From: Streptomyces sp. PCS3-D2
GTDB lineage: Bacteria; Actinomycetota; Actinomycetes; Streptomycetales; Streptomycetaceae
Length of the DNA stretch: 64,000 bases
Reading direction: 5' to 3'
Assembly: GCF_000612545.2 (NCBI RefSeq)
Contig: NZ_CP097800.1
Location: 5,158,501 to 5,222,500, forward strand
Made by a program: the position numbers and the translations under genes. Shown one piece after another: positions 1 through 7,487 of the stretch. How positions within the stretch are numbered: position 1 is the first letter of the stretch; each line of letters begins with the position of its first letter. The notes below the pieces were generated by a model. It was not told the origin of the DNA. It saw nothing but the letters and a program-made list of their open reading frames with translations, and did no database searches.

Positions 1-1095
1 CATGCCCTCGAAGGCCGCCCGGGCCAGGTGCTCGGGCTTCATCGAGTCCCGGCGCAGCCCGGTGAGGGTCCCGGCGGAGTGCGGCAGATTCGGCGTCCGC
101 TCGCCTTCCAGATACGGCAGGAGTACGAGGCCGTGCGCGCCCGGCGTCGACTTCAGCGCGAGCCCGGACAGCCCCTCCAGGTCGGTGCCGAGCAGTTCGG
201 CGGTGCCGCGCAGGGTCCGTACGGCGTTGGAGGTGTTCACCACGGGCAGGTGCATGCCGGTGGCGTCGGCCAGGGAGGTGATCAGCCCGCCCGGCTCCGA
301 CAGCGCCTCGCGGTGCACCGCCATCACCGAACCGGACGCGCCCAGCGAGACCACCGCGTCGCCGGGGCCCAGTCCCAGGCCGAGGGCCGCGGCCATGGTC
401 TCGCCGGTACCGGCCGATATCAGCAGCCCCTCGGGCGTGGTCCCGGCCGCGTCGGCCGGGCCGAGCACCTCGGGCAGCAGGGCCCGGTGTCCGAGCGCCA
501 GCTCGACCAGGTCGGGCCGCCAGGCCCCGGCGGCCGCCGACCAGTAGCCGGTGCCGGAGGCCCCGCCGCGGTCGGTGGTGCGGCGAGCCGGACGGCCCAG
601 CAGCTGCCAGACCAGCCAGTCGTGCGCGGACATCAGCACGGCCACCCGGCGGGCCGCCTCGGGCTCGGTGCGGGCCAGCCAGGCGAGCTTGGCGACGGGC
701 TGCGCGGAGTGCGGGACCGAGCCCACCGCCTCGGCCCAGGCGTGCCGTCCGCCGAGGGCCTCCGTGAGCTCGGCGGCCGCGACCTGACCGCGCTTGTCGT
801 TCCCGACGAGGGCCGGGCGCACCAGGGCGCCCTGCGGGTCCAGCGGCAGCAGGCCGTGCTGCTGCGCGGAGACGCCGATGGCCTGGACGCCCTCCAGGAT
901 CCCGCCGCCGGCGGCCTCGCCGAGCGAGAGCAGCCAGGCCTGTGGATCGGTCTCGTGGGGGTTGGCACCGTCCGGTTCGCCCGCCGGCTGCGGATGGGGC
1001 GCGTACCCCTGGCGCAGCACGGCGCCGGTCTCGGTGTCACAGACGACGATGCGTGTGAAGGCGGAAGAGCTGTCCAGCCCGGCGACTATCCCCAT
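1..1095 (-). CDS. xylB: Xylulokinase (FGGY carbohydrate kinase), 3' end outside the window
   Basis: The reading frame starts with ATG and stays open for 365 codons to the window edge, so the C-terminal part is missing. It begins MGIVAGLDSSSAFTRIVV, the phosphate-binding strand of FGGY kinases (GxDSS/T), and continues with a xylulokinase-like SAQQHGLLPLD segment and a GASGSVMAVH segment further on. The family phosphorylates D-xylulose to xylulose 5-phosphate in the cytoplasm. The exact sugar is inferred from overall resemblance; another pentulose kinase is possible. No xylose isomerase or repressor gene is visible here, so the operon partner, if any, lies beyond the left edge or elsewhere. Confidence 0.85.
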   Translation of the reverse strand, partial: MGIVAGLDSSSAFTRIVVCDTETGAVLRQGYAPHPQPAGEPDGANPHETDPQAWLLSLGEAAGGGILEGVQAIGVSAQQHGLLPLDPQGALVRPALVGNDKRGQVAAAELTEALGGRHAWAEAVGSVPHSAQPVAKLAWLARTEPEAARRVAVLMSAHDWLVWQLLGRPARRTTDRGGASGTGYWSAAAGAWRPDLVELALGHRALLPEVLGPADAAGTTPEGLLISAGTGETMAAALGLGLGPGDAVVSLGASGSVMAVHREALSEPGGLITSLADATGMHLPVVNTSNAVRTLRGTAELLGTDLEGLSGLALKSTPGAHGLVLLPYLEGERTPNLPHSAGTLTGLRRDSMKPEHLARAAFEGM

Positions 1096-1134
1096 GCGGA
1101 GAATTCTGCCGCACCCGGGGCCGGTCCTGACCGC

Positions 1135-1175
1135 CCCGGAGCCCCTGGAACCACACGGGTTCCAGGGGCTCCGGG
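1135..1175 (-). terminator. Strong hairpin between the YtxH-like gene and the xylulokinase gene
   Basis: Two perfectly complementary 18-nt arms (1135-1152 and 1158-1175) enclose a 5-nt loop. The hairpin sits just after the stop of the YtxH-like gene and before the kinase start on the same strand, so it should separate the two transcripts. There is no clear U-tract, which is common in Streptomyces. Confidence 0.75.
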
Positions 1176-1191
1176 TACGGCCGGTGGCGCC

Positions 1192-1497
1192 TCAGGTGTT
1201 GCTCGTGCCCCAGTCGTCGTCGGCGGCCTGGCCGCCGGCCCGGCCGCGCAGTCCGCGCACCCGTCCGGCGAGCGAGTCCGGCACGGCGTCGCCGACCTTC
1301 TCACTGACGACCGCGAAGGCCTTCCCGGCATACTCGCGCCCGGTGTGGCCGGCGGTCTCGGCGGCGTTGCGCACCGCCGGGTTCTGCGCGATCTGCCGGG
1401 CGGACTTCTTCAGCTGCTCGTAGCGCTCGCGCCCGGCCCGCGTCCCGAGCACGTACCCGAGGGCCAGTCCGACCACGAACGTGACCTTGTACCGCAT
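1192..1497 (-). CDS. Small YtxH-like membrane-anchored protein
   Basis: About 101 residues. An N-terminal hydrophobic glycine-rich helix (VTFVVGLALGYVLGTRAGRERYE) is followed by a charged, probably helical stretch and a polar tail. The GLALGYVLGTRAGRERYEQ pattern is typical of the YtxH domain found in short bacterial membrane proteins, some linked to stress. The ATG start is preferred because an AAGGG lies about 8 nt before it; a GTG nine bases upstream would touch that site directly. Function is unknown. Confidence 0.8.
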   Translation of the reverse strand: MRYKVTFVVGLALGYVLGTRAGRERYEQLKKSARQIAQNPAVRNAAETAGHTGREYAGKAFAVVSEKVGDAVPDSLAGRVRGLRGRAGGQAADDDWGTSNT

Positions 1498-1642
1498 GCC
1501 TGTCACCCTTCGTCGTGTGGTGCCCGGCCTGCTGTCGATACCGATTGGCGGAGCACCCCCCTGCTTGCGCTAATCTATGTCTCGCAGCGGGCGCCCGCCC
1601 CCCGGCAAGGCCGGAGGTGGGCTGTTCGATGCACCGCAGCAA

Positions 1643-1715
1643 TCCCCTGTAGCTCAATTGGCAGAGCAGCCGGCTGTTAACCGGCAGGTTACTGGTTCGA
1701 GTCCAGTCGGGGGAG
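1643..1715 (+). tRNA. tRNA-Asn (anticodon GTT)
   Basis: A 73-nt cloverleaf folds with a 7-bp acceptor stem TCCCCTG/CGGGGGA, a GCCGG/CCGGC anticodon stem and loop CTGTTAA presenting GTT, and the standard GGTTCGAGTCC T arm. Discriminator base is G. The 3' CCA is not encoded. It is the first of two nearly identical copies five bases apart. Confidence 0.97.
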
Positions 1716-1720
1716 CGCAG

Positions 1721-1793
1721 TCCCCTGTAGCTCAATTGGCAGAGCATTCGGCTGTTAACCGGAGGGTTGCTGGTTCGAGTCCAGCCGGGGGAG
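1721..1793 (+). tRNA. tRNA-Asn (anticodon GTT), second tandem copy
   Basis: Nearly identical to the copy just upstream, differing mainly in the anticodon stem (TTCGG/CCGGA) and the T-stem. The loop again presents GTT. The very short spacer and the single downstream terminator indicate co-transcription of the two tRNAs. Confidence 0.97.
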
Positions 1794-1800
1794 CAGGAAG

Positions 1801-1834
1801 AGAAGAGGGCCCTAAGGGGCCCTCTTCTTTCTTT
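1801..1834 (+). terminator. Rho-independent terminator of the tRNA-Asn pair
   Basis: A perfect 12-bp hairpin (arms 1801-1812 and 1817-1828, loop TAAG) is followed by TTCTTT. It begins eight bases after the second tRNA. Confidence 0.9.
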
Positions 1835-1980
1835 ATCGCCCGTCCAGGGAACCGGGCAGCCCTCGGCGCGGTCTCACTGGGCAGGCGAAGCCGATCATGC
1901 GAGGCATCCGAAGCAGGAGATCGTATGAGCGGCTATGCTGCGGCAGACGGCGCGCACAGATGTACGCGCCACGCCGTGAA

Positions 1981-2057
1981 GGGGCGGTAGCTCAGCCGGT
2001 TAGAGCAGCGGACTCATAATCCGTCGGCCGTGGGTTCGAGTCCCACCCGCCCCACCA
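1981..2057 (+). tRNA. tRNA with CAT anticodon (elongator Met or Ile2), CCA encoded; island integration site
   Basis: The cloverleaf has a 7-bp acceptor stem GGGGCGG/CCGCCCC, discriminator A, encoded CCA, and anticodon loop CTCATAA. The paired first base excludes the initiator tRNA, which has an unpaired 1-72 position. CAT could be read by elongator Met or by lysidine-modified Ile2, and I cannot decide between them by eye. Its 3' 26 bases recur as a direct repeat at 13667-13692, so this gene is the attachment site of the island to its right and has been kept intact by the insertion. Confidence 0.93.
2031..2056 (+). repeat. att core, tRNA-proximal copy (attL)
   Basis: The T-arm and acceptor end of the CAT tRNA. 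The same 26 bases occur without mismatch at 13667-13692 in the same orientation. Identity stops exactly at both edges, as expected for a tyrosine-recombinase crossover segment in a tRNA gene. Confidence 0.9.
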
Positions 2058-2582
2058 AGAAAAACGTTCTGACCTGCGAAAACGCCTTGAGAGGGGTCTC
2101 TTCGCGTGTGGCGATCGCCTCGCATTGGTGTGGCGAAACGGGTGCCTCTGGTCTGCCTTGCCGGGCTGGAACCGGCTTGACCTGGGGCTTTCGGTGGAAC
2201 GCGAGTGTGAAGTCATGAGGATGATCCCATGGTGATCCCACGGCTCCTGCGTGTGACACGCCGCACATCGGGTCGGGTACCCGCTTTCTGCCTGTCCGCT
2301 GGGTCAGGTTCTGCCGGCAGGCGTCGGGGACTGTCCTGCTTCTGTGTTGAGGCTGACGGGTAGATCATTTCCACAGCGCTCGTGCCCGGGAGCGCGAGTT
2401 CCGCTCTCGTGGTGGCGAACAGGTCGGACAGCTTGTCTCCCGTGGCATCCCCCGCGGTCGCGGGGATGTTCCGCCCGCGGTGTTTCGCCGGGGTCTCGAA
2501 CCCGATGTCGTTCTGTGGAAGGAGCTGGGGCGCATCGCTGCAGTTCGGTGACCCACAGGGGGCCCCTTAGTTCAAATCGGAC
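2058..2582. other. Gene-poor stretch at the left end of the island
   Basis: No convincing intact gene. Adjacent to the tRNA is a likely attachment-site arm region with a tandem 11-bp repeat at 2222-2243. On the minus strand around 2350-2570 one frame without a start reads ATAGDATGDKLSDLFATT, which resembles an FG-GAP/VCBS repeat (D-x-TGD-x-x-x-DL). This may be a fragment of a secreted VCBS gene, but the match is short. Confidence 0.4.
2222..2243 (+). repeat. Tandem 11-bp repeat TGATCCCAYGG, possible integrase arm-type site
   Basis: TGATCCCATGG is followed immediately by TGATCCCACGG. Short direct repeats about 150-250 bp from an att core are typical arm-type binding sites for tyrosine integrases. 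That role is inferred from position only. Confidence 0.4.
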
Positions 2583-2611
2583 TTGAGTCTTGACTCAATC
2601 TGGATTAGAAT
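2583..2611 (+). promoter_or_regulatory. hicA promoter with an overlapping palindromic operator
   Basis: A -35-like TTGAGT and a -10-like TAGAAT are separated by 17 bp. The palindrome TTGAGTC-TT-GACTCAA (2583-2598) covers the -35 box. The -10 box ends six bases before the GTG of hicA, so the transcript probably starts at or next to the start codon (leaderless). Autorepression by HicB binding the palindrome is the usual arrangement for hicAB and is inferred here. Confidence 0.65.
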
Positions 2612-2617
2612 CGCTTC

Positions 2618-2815
2618 GTGAAGCGAAGAGACCTCATGAAACGGCTGAAGCAGATCGCAGCTGAGAAGGAGGTTGACTTCACGGGGCCGGAAGGTAGCGG
2701 ACGCGGTCGGCACGAGACGTACAGGATCGGCGCCGTCAAGGTCCATGTCCCCCGGCACTCCGAGATCGCGGAGGGCACTGCCGCATCGATCATCCGGACG
2801 GCCGAGGGGGCGTGA
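2618..2815 (+). CDS. hicA: HicA-type mRNA interferase toxin
   Basis: 65 residues with the HicA double-stranded-RNA-binding-like fold pattern: an N-terminal KRRDLMKRLKQI helix, a G-x-G-R-H segment placing the catalytic histidine at about residue 32, then VKVHVPRHSEIAEGTAASII, the characteristic end of the family. HicA cleaves mRNA when its antitoxin is lost. Start GTG is chosen because it lies exactly where a leaderless transcript from the upstream promoter would begin. hicB follows after 67 bp on the same strand. Confidence 0.85.
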   Translation: MKRRDLMKRLKQIAAEKEVDFTGPEGSGRGRHETYRIGAVKVHVPRHSEIAEGTAASIIRTAEGA

Positions 2816-2882
2816 GTTCCCTCGGCCGTCCGGGCCAACCGTCTCCATATCATCGAACTGAGCGGAAAAAGGGGCGCACTGA

Positions 2883-3311
2883 ATGACCACGCACAAGGCA
2901 ACAGCAGAGCGTCAGGGACGCTTCTGGGTCGTGACCATCGACGGCCTTCCAAAGGGAGAGCAGAACGTCACGCAGGGCCTGACCTGGACCGAGGCGCACG
3001 AGAACGCACGAGATCTGGTCAGCCTCGTTCTGGACATCGAGGACGATCCGGTCGTCTACACCGTCGACCTGATCCCGGCCGACCCTGCGATGTTCGAGGT
3101 CGTGCGGGAGGCTGAAGAGGCCGACGCTGCCGTACAGGAGGCGGAGACCCGCCGCCGCGCCGCAATGACACGAGCAGCAAAGACACTCGTCGGCCTTGGG
3201 CTGACGCAGGCCGAGGCTGGTCGCATGCTCGGCGTCACACACCAGCGGATTGCACAGCTCGCGCCCAAGGCGTCGAGCAAGGGCGTCAAGAAGAAGACCG
3301 TTGCCGCTTGA
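2883..3311 (+). CDS. hicB: HicB-type antitoxin with C-terminal helix-turn-helix
   Basis: 142 residues. The N-terminal half (GRFWVVTIDGLP...TWTEAHENARDLVSLVLDI) is the degraded RNase H-like fold of HicB that covers HicA. The C-terminal part (TLVGLGLTQAEAGRMLGV) is a helix-turn-helix that should bind the operator in front of hicA. The basic tail ends KKKTVAA. Together with hicA it forms a complete type II module, commonly an addiction or phage-defence unit on mobile DNA. Confidence 0.85.
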   Translation: MTTHKATAERQGRFWVVTIDGLPKGEQNVTQGLTWTEAHENARDLVSLVLDIEDDPVVYTVDLIPADPAMFEVVREAEEADAAVQEAETRRRAAMTRAAKTLVGLGLTQAEAGRMLGVTHQRIAQLAPKASSKGVKKKTVAA

Positions 3312-3709
3312 CTGGCAGGACGTGAGAGGTGGTTCTGCTGGCATATCCGACTCGCCGCTTGGCTGACGAGTTCGACTGGCTTATTCGGTATGCATCGGCC
3401 CGTCGGTGGTCGTACGGCTCTCGGGGACGCACGCATGCGACTTCATGCAGTTGCCAGCAGGGCTCTCTTGTGGAGCCCGACGACTCCGCTTCGACTTCGC
3501 CCACTTCGCGCCCCCACCACGGAGCAGCTCACCGCCATCGAGCAGGCCGTCAGAGGCCACGAGCCCTTGATGCCCCGCCGTCCGAGTTGAGGCCGAAGCC
3601 GCCAGAGCTATCGCCCTGTTCGGTGAGCAACAAGGTGAGCAGGTCTGCGTCGTGGACGTGGATTCATCAGCCCTATCGCGGCGGTCGCGTGGGGTGAGAG
3701 GAGTTGCCC
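3312..3709. other. Non-coding or decayed stretch between hicB and the NLR pair
   Basis: No intact gene seen. One short plus-strand frame (about 3329-3450, ...WLIRYASARRWSYGSRGRTHA) followed by a different frame (…TTEQLTAIEQAVRGHE) could be the two halves of a frameshifted small ORF, but this is weak. The last bases hold GAGAGGAG, the ribosome-binding site of the next gene. Confidence 0.35.
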
Positions 3710-4063
3710 ATGTCGCAGGGATGGAAGATCACGGTCATCGTGGTGGCGGCGGCCGGAGTCCTCTCCACGCCGCTGATCTGGCTGCTGAACAGCCCCGATG
3801 CGGGACAGCTGACGGGGGCCTCTATCCAGGCCGCCGTAGGCATCGCAGCCTTGGTCTGGGCGCTGCTCCAACCCGGAGGCAACCACACGGATGACACCGC
3901 GGTGGATACCGGACAAGCCCGGGCGAGTGGTGGGGGCACGGCCGTGACGGGTGTTCGGCGACCGAAGGGACGGGGCAGTGGGTCCGCGAAGGCGGAAGGT
4001 ACGGGGAATGCCACCGCCACGGGCAATGACAGCAGCGCCATCAGTGGTATCGACTACAGCTGA
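3710..4063 (+). CDS. Small two-helix membrane protein with DTGxAxA repeats; partner of the NLR
   Basis: 117 residues from the ATG six bases after GAGAGGAG; a TTG two codons earlier is a poorer start. Residues about 7-28 (WKITVIVVAAAGVLSTPLIWLL) and 38-55 are hydrophobic helices. The polar C-terminal half carries two repeats, DTGQARASGGGTAVTGVRRP and a shorter GTGNATATG...SGIDYS. The same motif occurs twice at the N-terminus of the next protein. The stop lies 36 bp before the NLR start, so the two are probably co-transcribed. Inference: a membrane-targeting effector or anchor recruited by the NLR through motif-motif contact. No family is recognised for the membrane domain. Confidence 0.75.
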   Translation: MSQGWKITVIVVAAAGVLSTPLIWLLNSPDAGQLTGASIQAAVGIAALVWALLQPGGNHTDDTAVDTGQARASGGGTAVTGVRRPKGRGSGSAKAEGTGNATATGNDSSAISGIDYS

Positions 4064-4099
4064 CAGACCAGCTGGGCCGCGGAAAGAGGGAACGGTCGC

Positions 4100-7084
4100 G
4101 TGACCACTGGGGGCAAGCGCGCAGAGGACCCCATCGGAGCCGCAGATACGCACGTGGTGGTTACCGATACGGGGAACGCCACGGCTGCGGCTGGCGCCAT
4201 GGCGGTGACCGGCTACCGAGGGCCGACGCCAGGGGCGGACGGCATCCCGACTGATCCGATATGGGTATCCGACACAGGGGACGCGCAGGCTGCTGAGGGC
4301 GGTTTCGCAAATAGTGGCTACATCTACCAGGTGAGTGCCGGCCATTTGACCATGGTGCAGCAGCGCGCGCCCCGCGAGCCGGCCTCTTGGCCGCACCAGG
4401 TGGGCGTGCTCCCTTCCCGCGCTCACTCCTTCCAATACCGTGCCGAGTCCGACCAGCTGCGGGCGGTGGTCGCCAACGGTGGCACGGCTGTGCTGGGGCA
4501 GGTGCTCACCGGTATGGGAGGGGTAGGCAAGACCCAGCTCGCCGCCGATTACGCTCGCACCGCATGGCAGGACGGCAGCCTGGACGTCCTGGTCTGGGTC
4601 ACCGCGAGCGCCCGCTCGTCCGTCGTGACCGGATACGCGCAGGCCGGCGTCGAACTGTGCAGGGCCGACCCCGATGACCCAGAAGGGGCTGCGCAGACGT
4701 TTCTGGCGTGGCTGACACCGAAAGCCGGGGCGACGCCATGCCGGTGGATGATCGTCCTGGACGACGTAGCTGACCCGAATGACCTACGCGACTTGTGGCC
4801 GCAGGCCAGCCCTCACGGCCGCCTCCTGGTTACAACCCGCCGTCGTGACGCAGCCCTGGCTGGAGACGGCCGTCACCTCATCCATGTCGGCCTGTTCACT
4901 GAAGCGCAGGCAGTTGCCTACTTGGTCCGGTCTCTATCCGTCTGTGGCCGACAAGAACCCGTTGAACAGCTCACGGCCTTGGCACGTGATCTCGGACTTC
5001 TCCCTCTTGCCCTGGCCCAGGCCGCCGCGTACCTCATCGACACTGGCCTCGGCTGTGCCGCATACCGTGCGCTCCTGGCCAATCGGGCAACCAACCTCGC
5101 GGATACCGCCCCTGACGCTTTGCCCGATGACCACGCTGCCCCCGTCAGCGCCGCATGGTCGCTGTCCATCGACCGTGCCGATACGCTCCGCCCCATAGCT
5201 CTTGCCCGACCTATGCTTCACTTGGTGGCCATGCTCGGGACAGACGGCATTCCCGGCAGCGTCCTGACTGGTCCACCGGCCATCGCCTATCTCGCCCAAC
5301 ACCGCACCACCGGGCAAGAAGGCACCACAGAGTCTCCAGGAAGTGTGTCGGCTCAGGACGCGATCCTCGTCCTCAGAGCTCTGCACCGGCTCAGCCTGAT
5401 CGAGCATGTTCCTCAGACACCACATCAAGCTGTCCGCGCCCACCAGTTGATCCAACGCGCCGTTCGTGATGATCTCACTCGCGAACAACACGCTCAGGCC
5501 GCAAGAGCAGCCGCTGATGCGCTGGTATCGGCGTGGCTCGGCGTGCCCCGTGATATTCGGCTTGAGGAATCCCTGCGAGCCAGCAGCAAGGCGCTGAGCC
5601 AGTGCGCCGAAGAGGCTCTCTTTTACCGCGATGCACACGACGTATTGTTCCGGGTCGGGAGGAGTCTTGGAGAGACCGGCCAGGTAAGGGCTGCCCGCGA
5701 CTACTTCGAGCACCTCGTTCAGACCGTCACCGGTCGTCTGGGCCCCGATCACCGCAGCACCCTGGCCGCCAGGGGCAACCAGGCCCAGTGGCAAGGACAG
5801 GCCGGCGATGCCGCGGGCGCCGCAGACGCCTTCCGGCAACTAATGGAGCAGATGTTGCAGTCCATCGGTGCCGACCACCCATACACCCTAACCTCCCGTG
5901 ATCACCTCGCCATGTTTCAAGGGGCGGCAGGGGACGCGGCTGGCGCCGTTGCTGTGGCAGAAGCTCTCCTCCAGGACCGGCTGCGCGTGCAGGGGCCGGA
6001 CCACCCTCATACCCTCACGACACGCGGTGCCCTCGCTCACTGGAAGGGTGAAGCCGGAAATCCGGCTGGCGCGGCAGACGCTCTTGAATCCCTATTGAAG
6101 GACCAACTGCGCCTTTTCGGCCCAGACGACCCAGACACTCTGGCCACACGCGGCGCCCTCGCGCACTCTTGGGGCTTGGCGGGGGACCCAGCTAGAGCTG
6201 CAGATGACATGGAGCAGCTGCTTCAGCACATGCTGCGAGTCTTTGGAGCTGATCACCCCGAATTCATGGCTGCCACTTACAACTTGGCGCACTGGAGAGG
6301 TGAAGCGGGCGACCCTGCTGGCGCTGCAGAAGCCATTGAGCAATCGCTAGGGCAGACGCTGCGAGTGCTGGGCCCCGACCACCCGTCGACGCTCATCGCC
6401 CGAGGCGTGATGGCCAATTGGAAGGGGCAGATAGCGGATCCAGCAGCCGCCGCAGACGACTTGGAGAATCTGCTCGATCACATGCTTCGGGTACTGGGCA
6501 AAGACCACCCCCACACGCTTACTTGCCGAGGCAATCTTGCCTTCATGCGGAGTCTGGCGGGAGACCTGCACGCTGCTGTGGATGCCCTGGAAAAGCTACT
6601 CGAAGATCAGCTTCGTACTATTGGCCCTGCCCACCCTTCCACACTCACTTGTCGCAACAACCTCGCTAGATGGAGAGGGCAAGCCGGGGATCCAGTCAGC
6701 GCAGTCGCTGCTCTTGAGCTGTTGCTGGAGGACAGGCTGCGAATCCTGGGACCGGACCACCCCGACCTATTGATCACTCGCCACGATCTCGCCGTCATGC
6801 AAGGACTGGCAGGGGAGCCGGCCAGTGCAGTCGCTGCTCTTGAGGTGTTGCTGGAGGAAAGACTGCGAATCCTGGGACCGGACCACCCTGACCCATTGAC
6901 CACTCGTCACGATCTCGCGGTTATGCAAGGACTGGCAGGAAATCCAACCGCCGCAGTGGACGCTCTCGTAAGGTTGCTGAAGGATGAGGCACGGATCCTT
7001 GGCCCCGATCATCCTGACACCCAGACAGTTCAGTACAGCTTGGAACAGTGGCGCAGGATGGCGAAACAGCGGCCCTTGGGATGA
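4100..7084 (+). CDS. NB-ARC/TPR STAND ATPase (bacterial NLR-like protein)
   Basis: 994 residues from GTG. Residues 23-42 and 58-77 are two DTGxAxA...G repeats (DTGNATAAAGAMAVTGYRGP; DTGDAQAAEGGFANSGYIYQ). The NB-ARC ATPase follows: Walker A GMGGVGKTQ (about 138-146), Walker B MIVLDDV (217-223), a sensor GRLLVTTRR (240-248) and a GLLPLALAQ motif (near 300). From about residue 516 to the end are eleven kinesin-light-chain-type TPRs of 42 residues, each with a G-P-D-H-P-type signature. This is the classic tripartite STAND design: TPR sensor, ATPase switch, N-terminal signalling module. Such proteins often act in phage defence; that role is inferred from architecture and island context. Confidence 0.88.
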   Translation: MTTGGKRAEDPIGAADTHVVVTDTGNATAAAGAMAVTGYRGPTPGADGIPTDPIWVSDTGDAQAAEGGFANSGYIYQVSAGHLTMVQQRAPREPASWPHQVGVLPSRAHSFQYRAESDQLRAVVANGGTAVLGQVLTGMGGVGKTQLAADYARTAWQDGSLDVLVWVTASARSSVVTGYAQAGVELCRADPDDPEGAAQTFLAWLTPKAGATPCRWMIVLDDVADPNDLRDLWPQASPHGRLLVTTRRRDAALAGDGRHLIHVGLFTEAQAVAYLVRSLSVCGRQEPVEQLTALARDLGLLPLALAQAAAYLIDTGLGCAAYRALLANRATNLADTAPDALPDDHAAPVSAAWSLSIDRADTLRPIALARPMLHLVAMLGTDGIPGSVLTGPPAIAYLAQHRTTGQEGTTESPGSVSAQDAILVLRALHRLSLIEHVPQTPHQAVRAHQLIQRAVRDDLTREQHAQAARAAADALVSAWLGVPRDIRLEESLRASSKALSQCAEEALFYRDAHDVLFRVGRSLGETGQVRAARDYFEHLVQTVTGRLGPDHRSTLAARGNQAQWQGQAGDAAGAADAFRQLMEQMLQSIGADHPYTLTSRDHLAMFQGAAGDAAGAVAVAEALLQDRLRVQGPDHPHTLTTRGALAHWKGEAGNPAGAADALESLLKDQLRLFGPDDPDTLATRGALAHSWGLAGDPARAADDMEQLLQHMLRVFGADHPEFMAATYNLAHWRGEAGDPAGAAEAIEQSLGQTLRVLGPDHPSTLIARGVMANWKGQIADPAAAADDLENLLDHMLRVLGKDHPHTLTCRGNLAFMRSLAGDLHAAVDALEKLLEDQLRTIGPAHPSTLTCRNNLARWRGQAGDPVSAVAALELLLEDRLRILGPDHPDLLITRHDLAVMQGLAGEPASAVAALEVLLEERLRILGPDHPDPLTTRHDLAVMQGLAGNPTAAVDALVRLLKDEARILGPDHPDTQTVQYSLEQWRRMAKQRPLG
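6702..6953 (+). repeat. Recently duplicated 126-bp TPR unit
   Basis: Bases 6702-6827 and 6828-6953 are direct repeats with only about a dozen differences, while other TPR units of the gene are much more diverged. Each encodes one 42-residue TPR, so the sensor domain has recently gained a unit. Confidence 0.8.
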
Positions 7085-7487
7085 CGAACTGGCCGTCCGT
7101 CCCGCTGGAATGGTGTGGCTCGACTGCCTTCTTCACCGCGTTCGACGAGCGCGCACCGTCGCCGATGCCGCAGGAGGCCCGCCGCCCCTGCCTCCCGGCT
7201 CCGCAGCCGGTCCTCGCTCACGAGCACGCCAGCAAGGCCATGCCCGGCGCGGCCATCACGGCCGATCTGCTTGACCAGGGCCATGCCGCGCGACTCATGG
7301 CCAGAGCCGCGAAGACAGTCGGCGGCGGTACCGGCGCCATTGCCAGCGCTGGCGGACGCCATCCAGAGCGCTTGGAACAAGCCCTTGCCAGTCGCGGCCG
7401 CCGCCATCCTCGGCTCTCGCCAGCCGGACGTGGGTGAAGCCCTGGCTGGTGACGACACTGGCCAGGGTCTTCCGACATCTGACGCGG
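7085..7487. other. Stretch without an assignable gene between the NLR and the CBASS operon
   Basis: Open frames exist on both strands but none shows a recognisable domain, good ribosome-binding site or conserved-looking composition. It separates two convergent transcription units and may hold gene remnants. Confidence 0.4.

Noticed and set aside
1981-2057. Initiator tRNA-fMet
   Set aside because: The first acceptor base pair is G-C; initiator tRNAs have a mismatch there.
7085-7487. Possible mobilization or transposase remnant
   Set aside because: Fragments on both strands did not align convincingly by eye with any relaxase or transposase.
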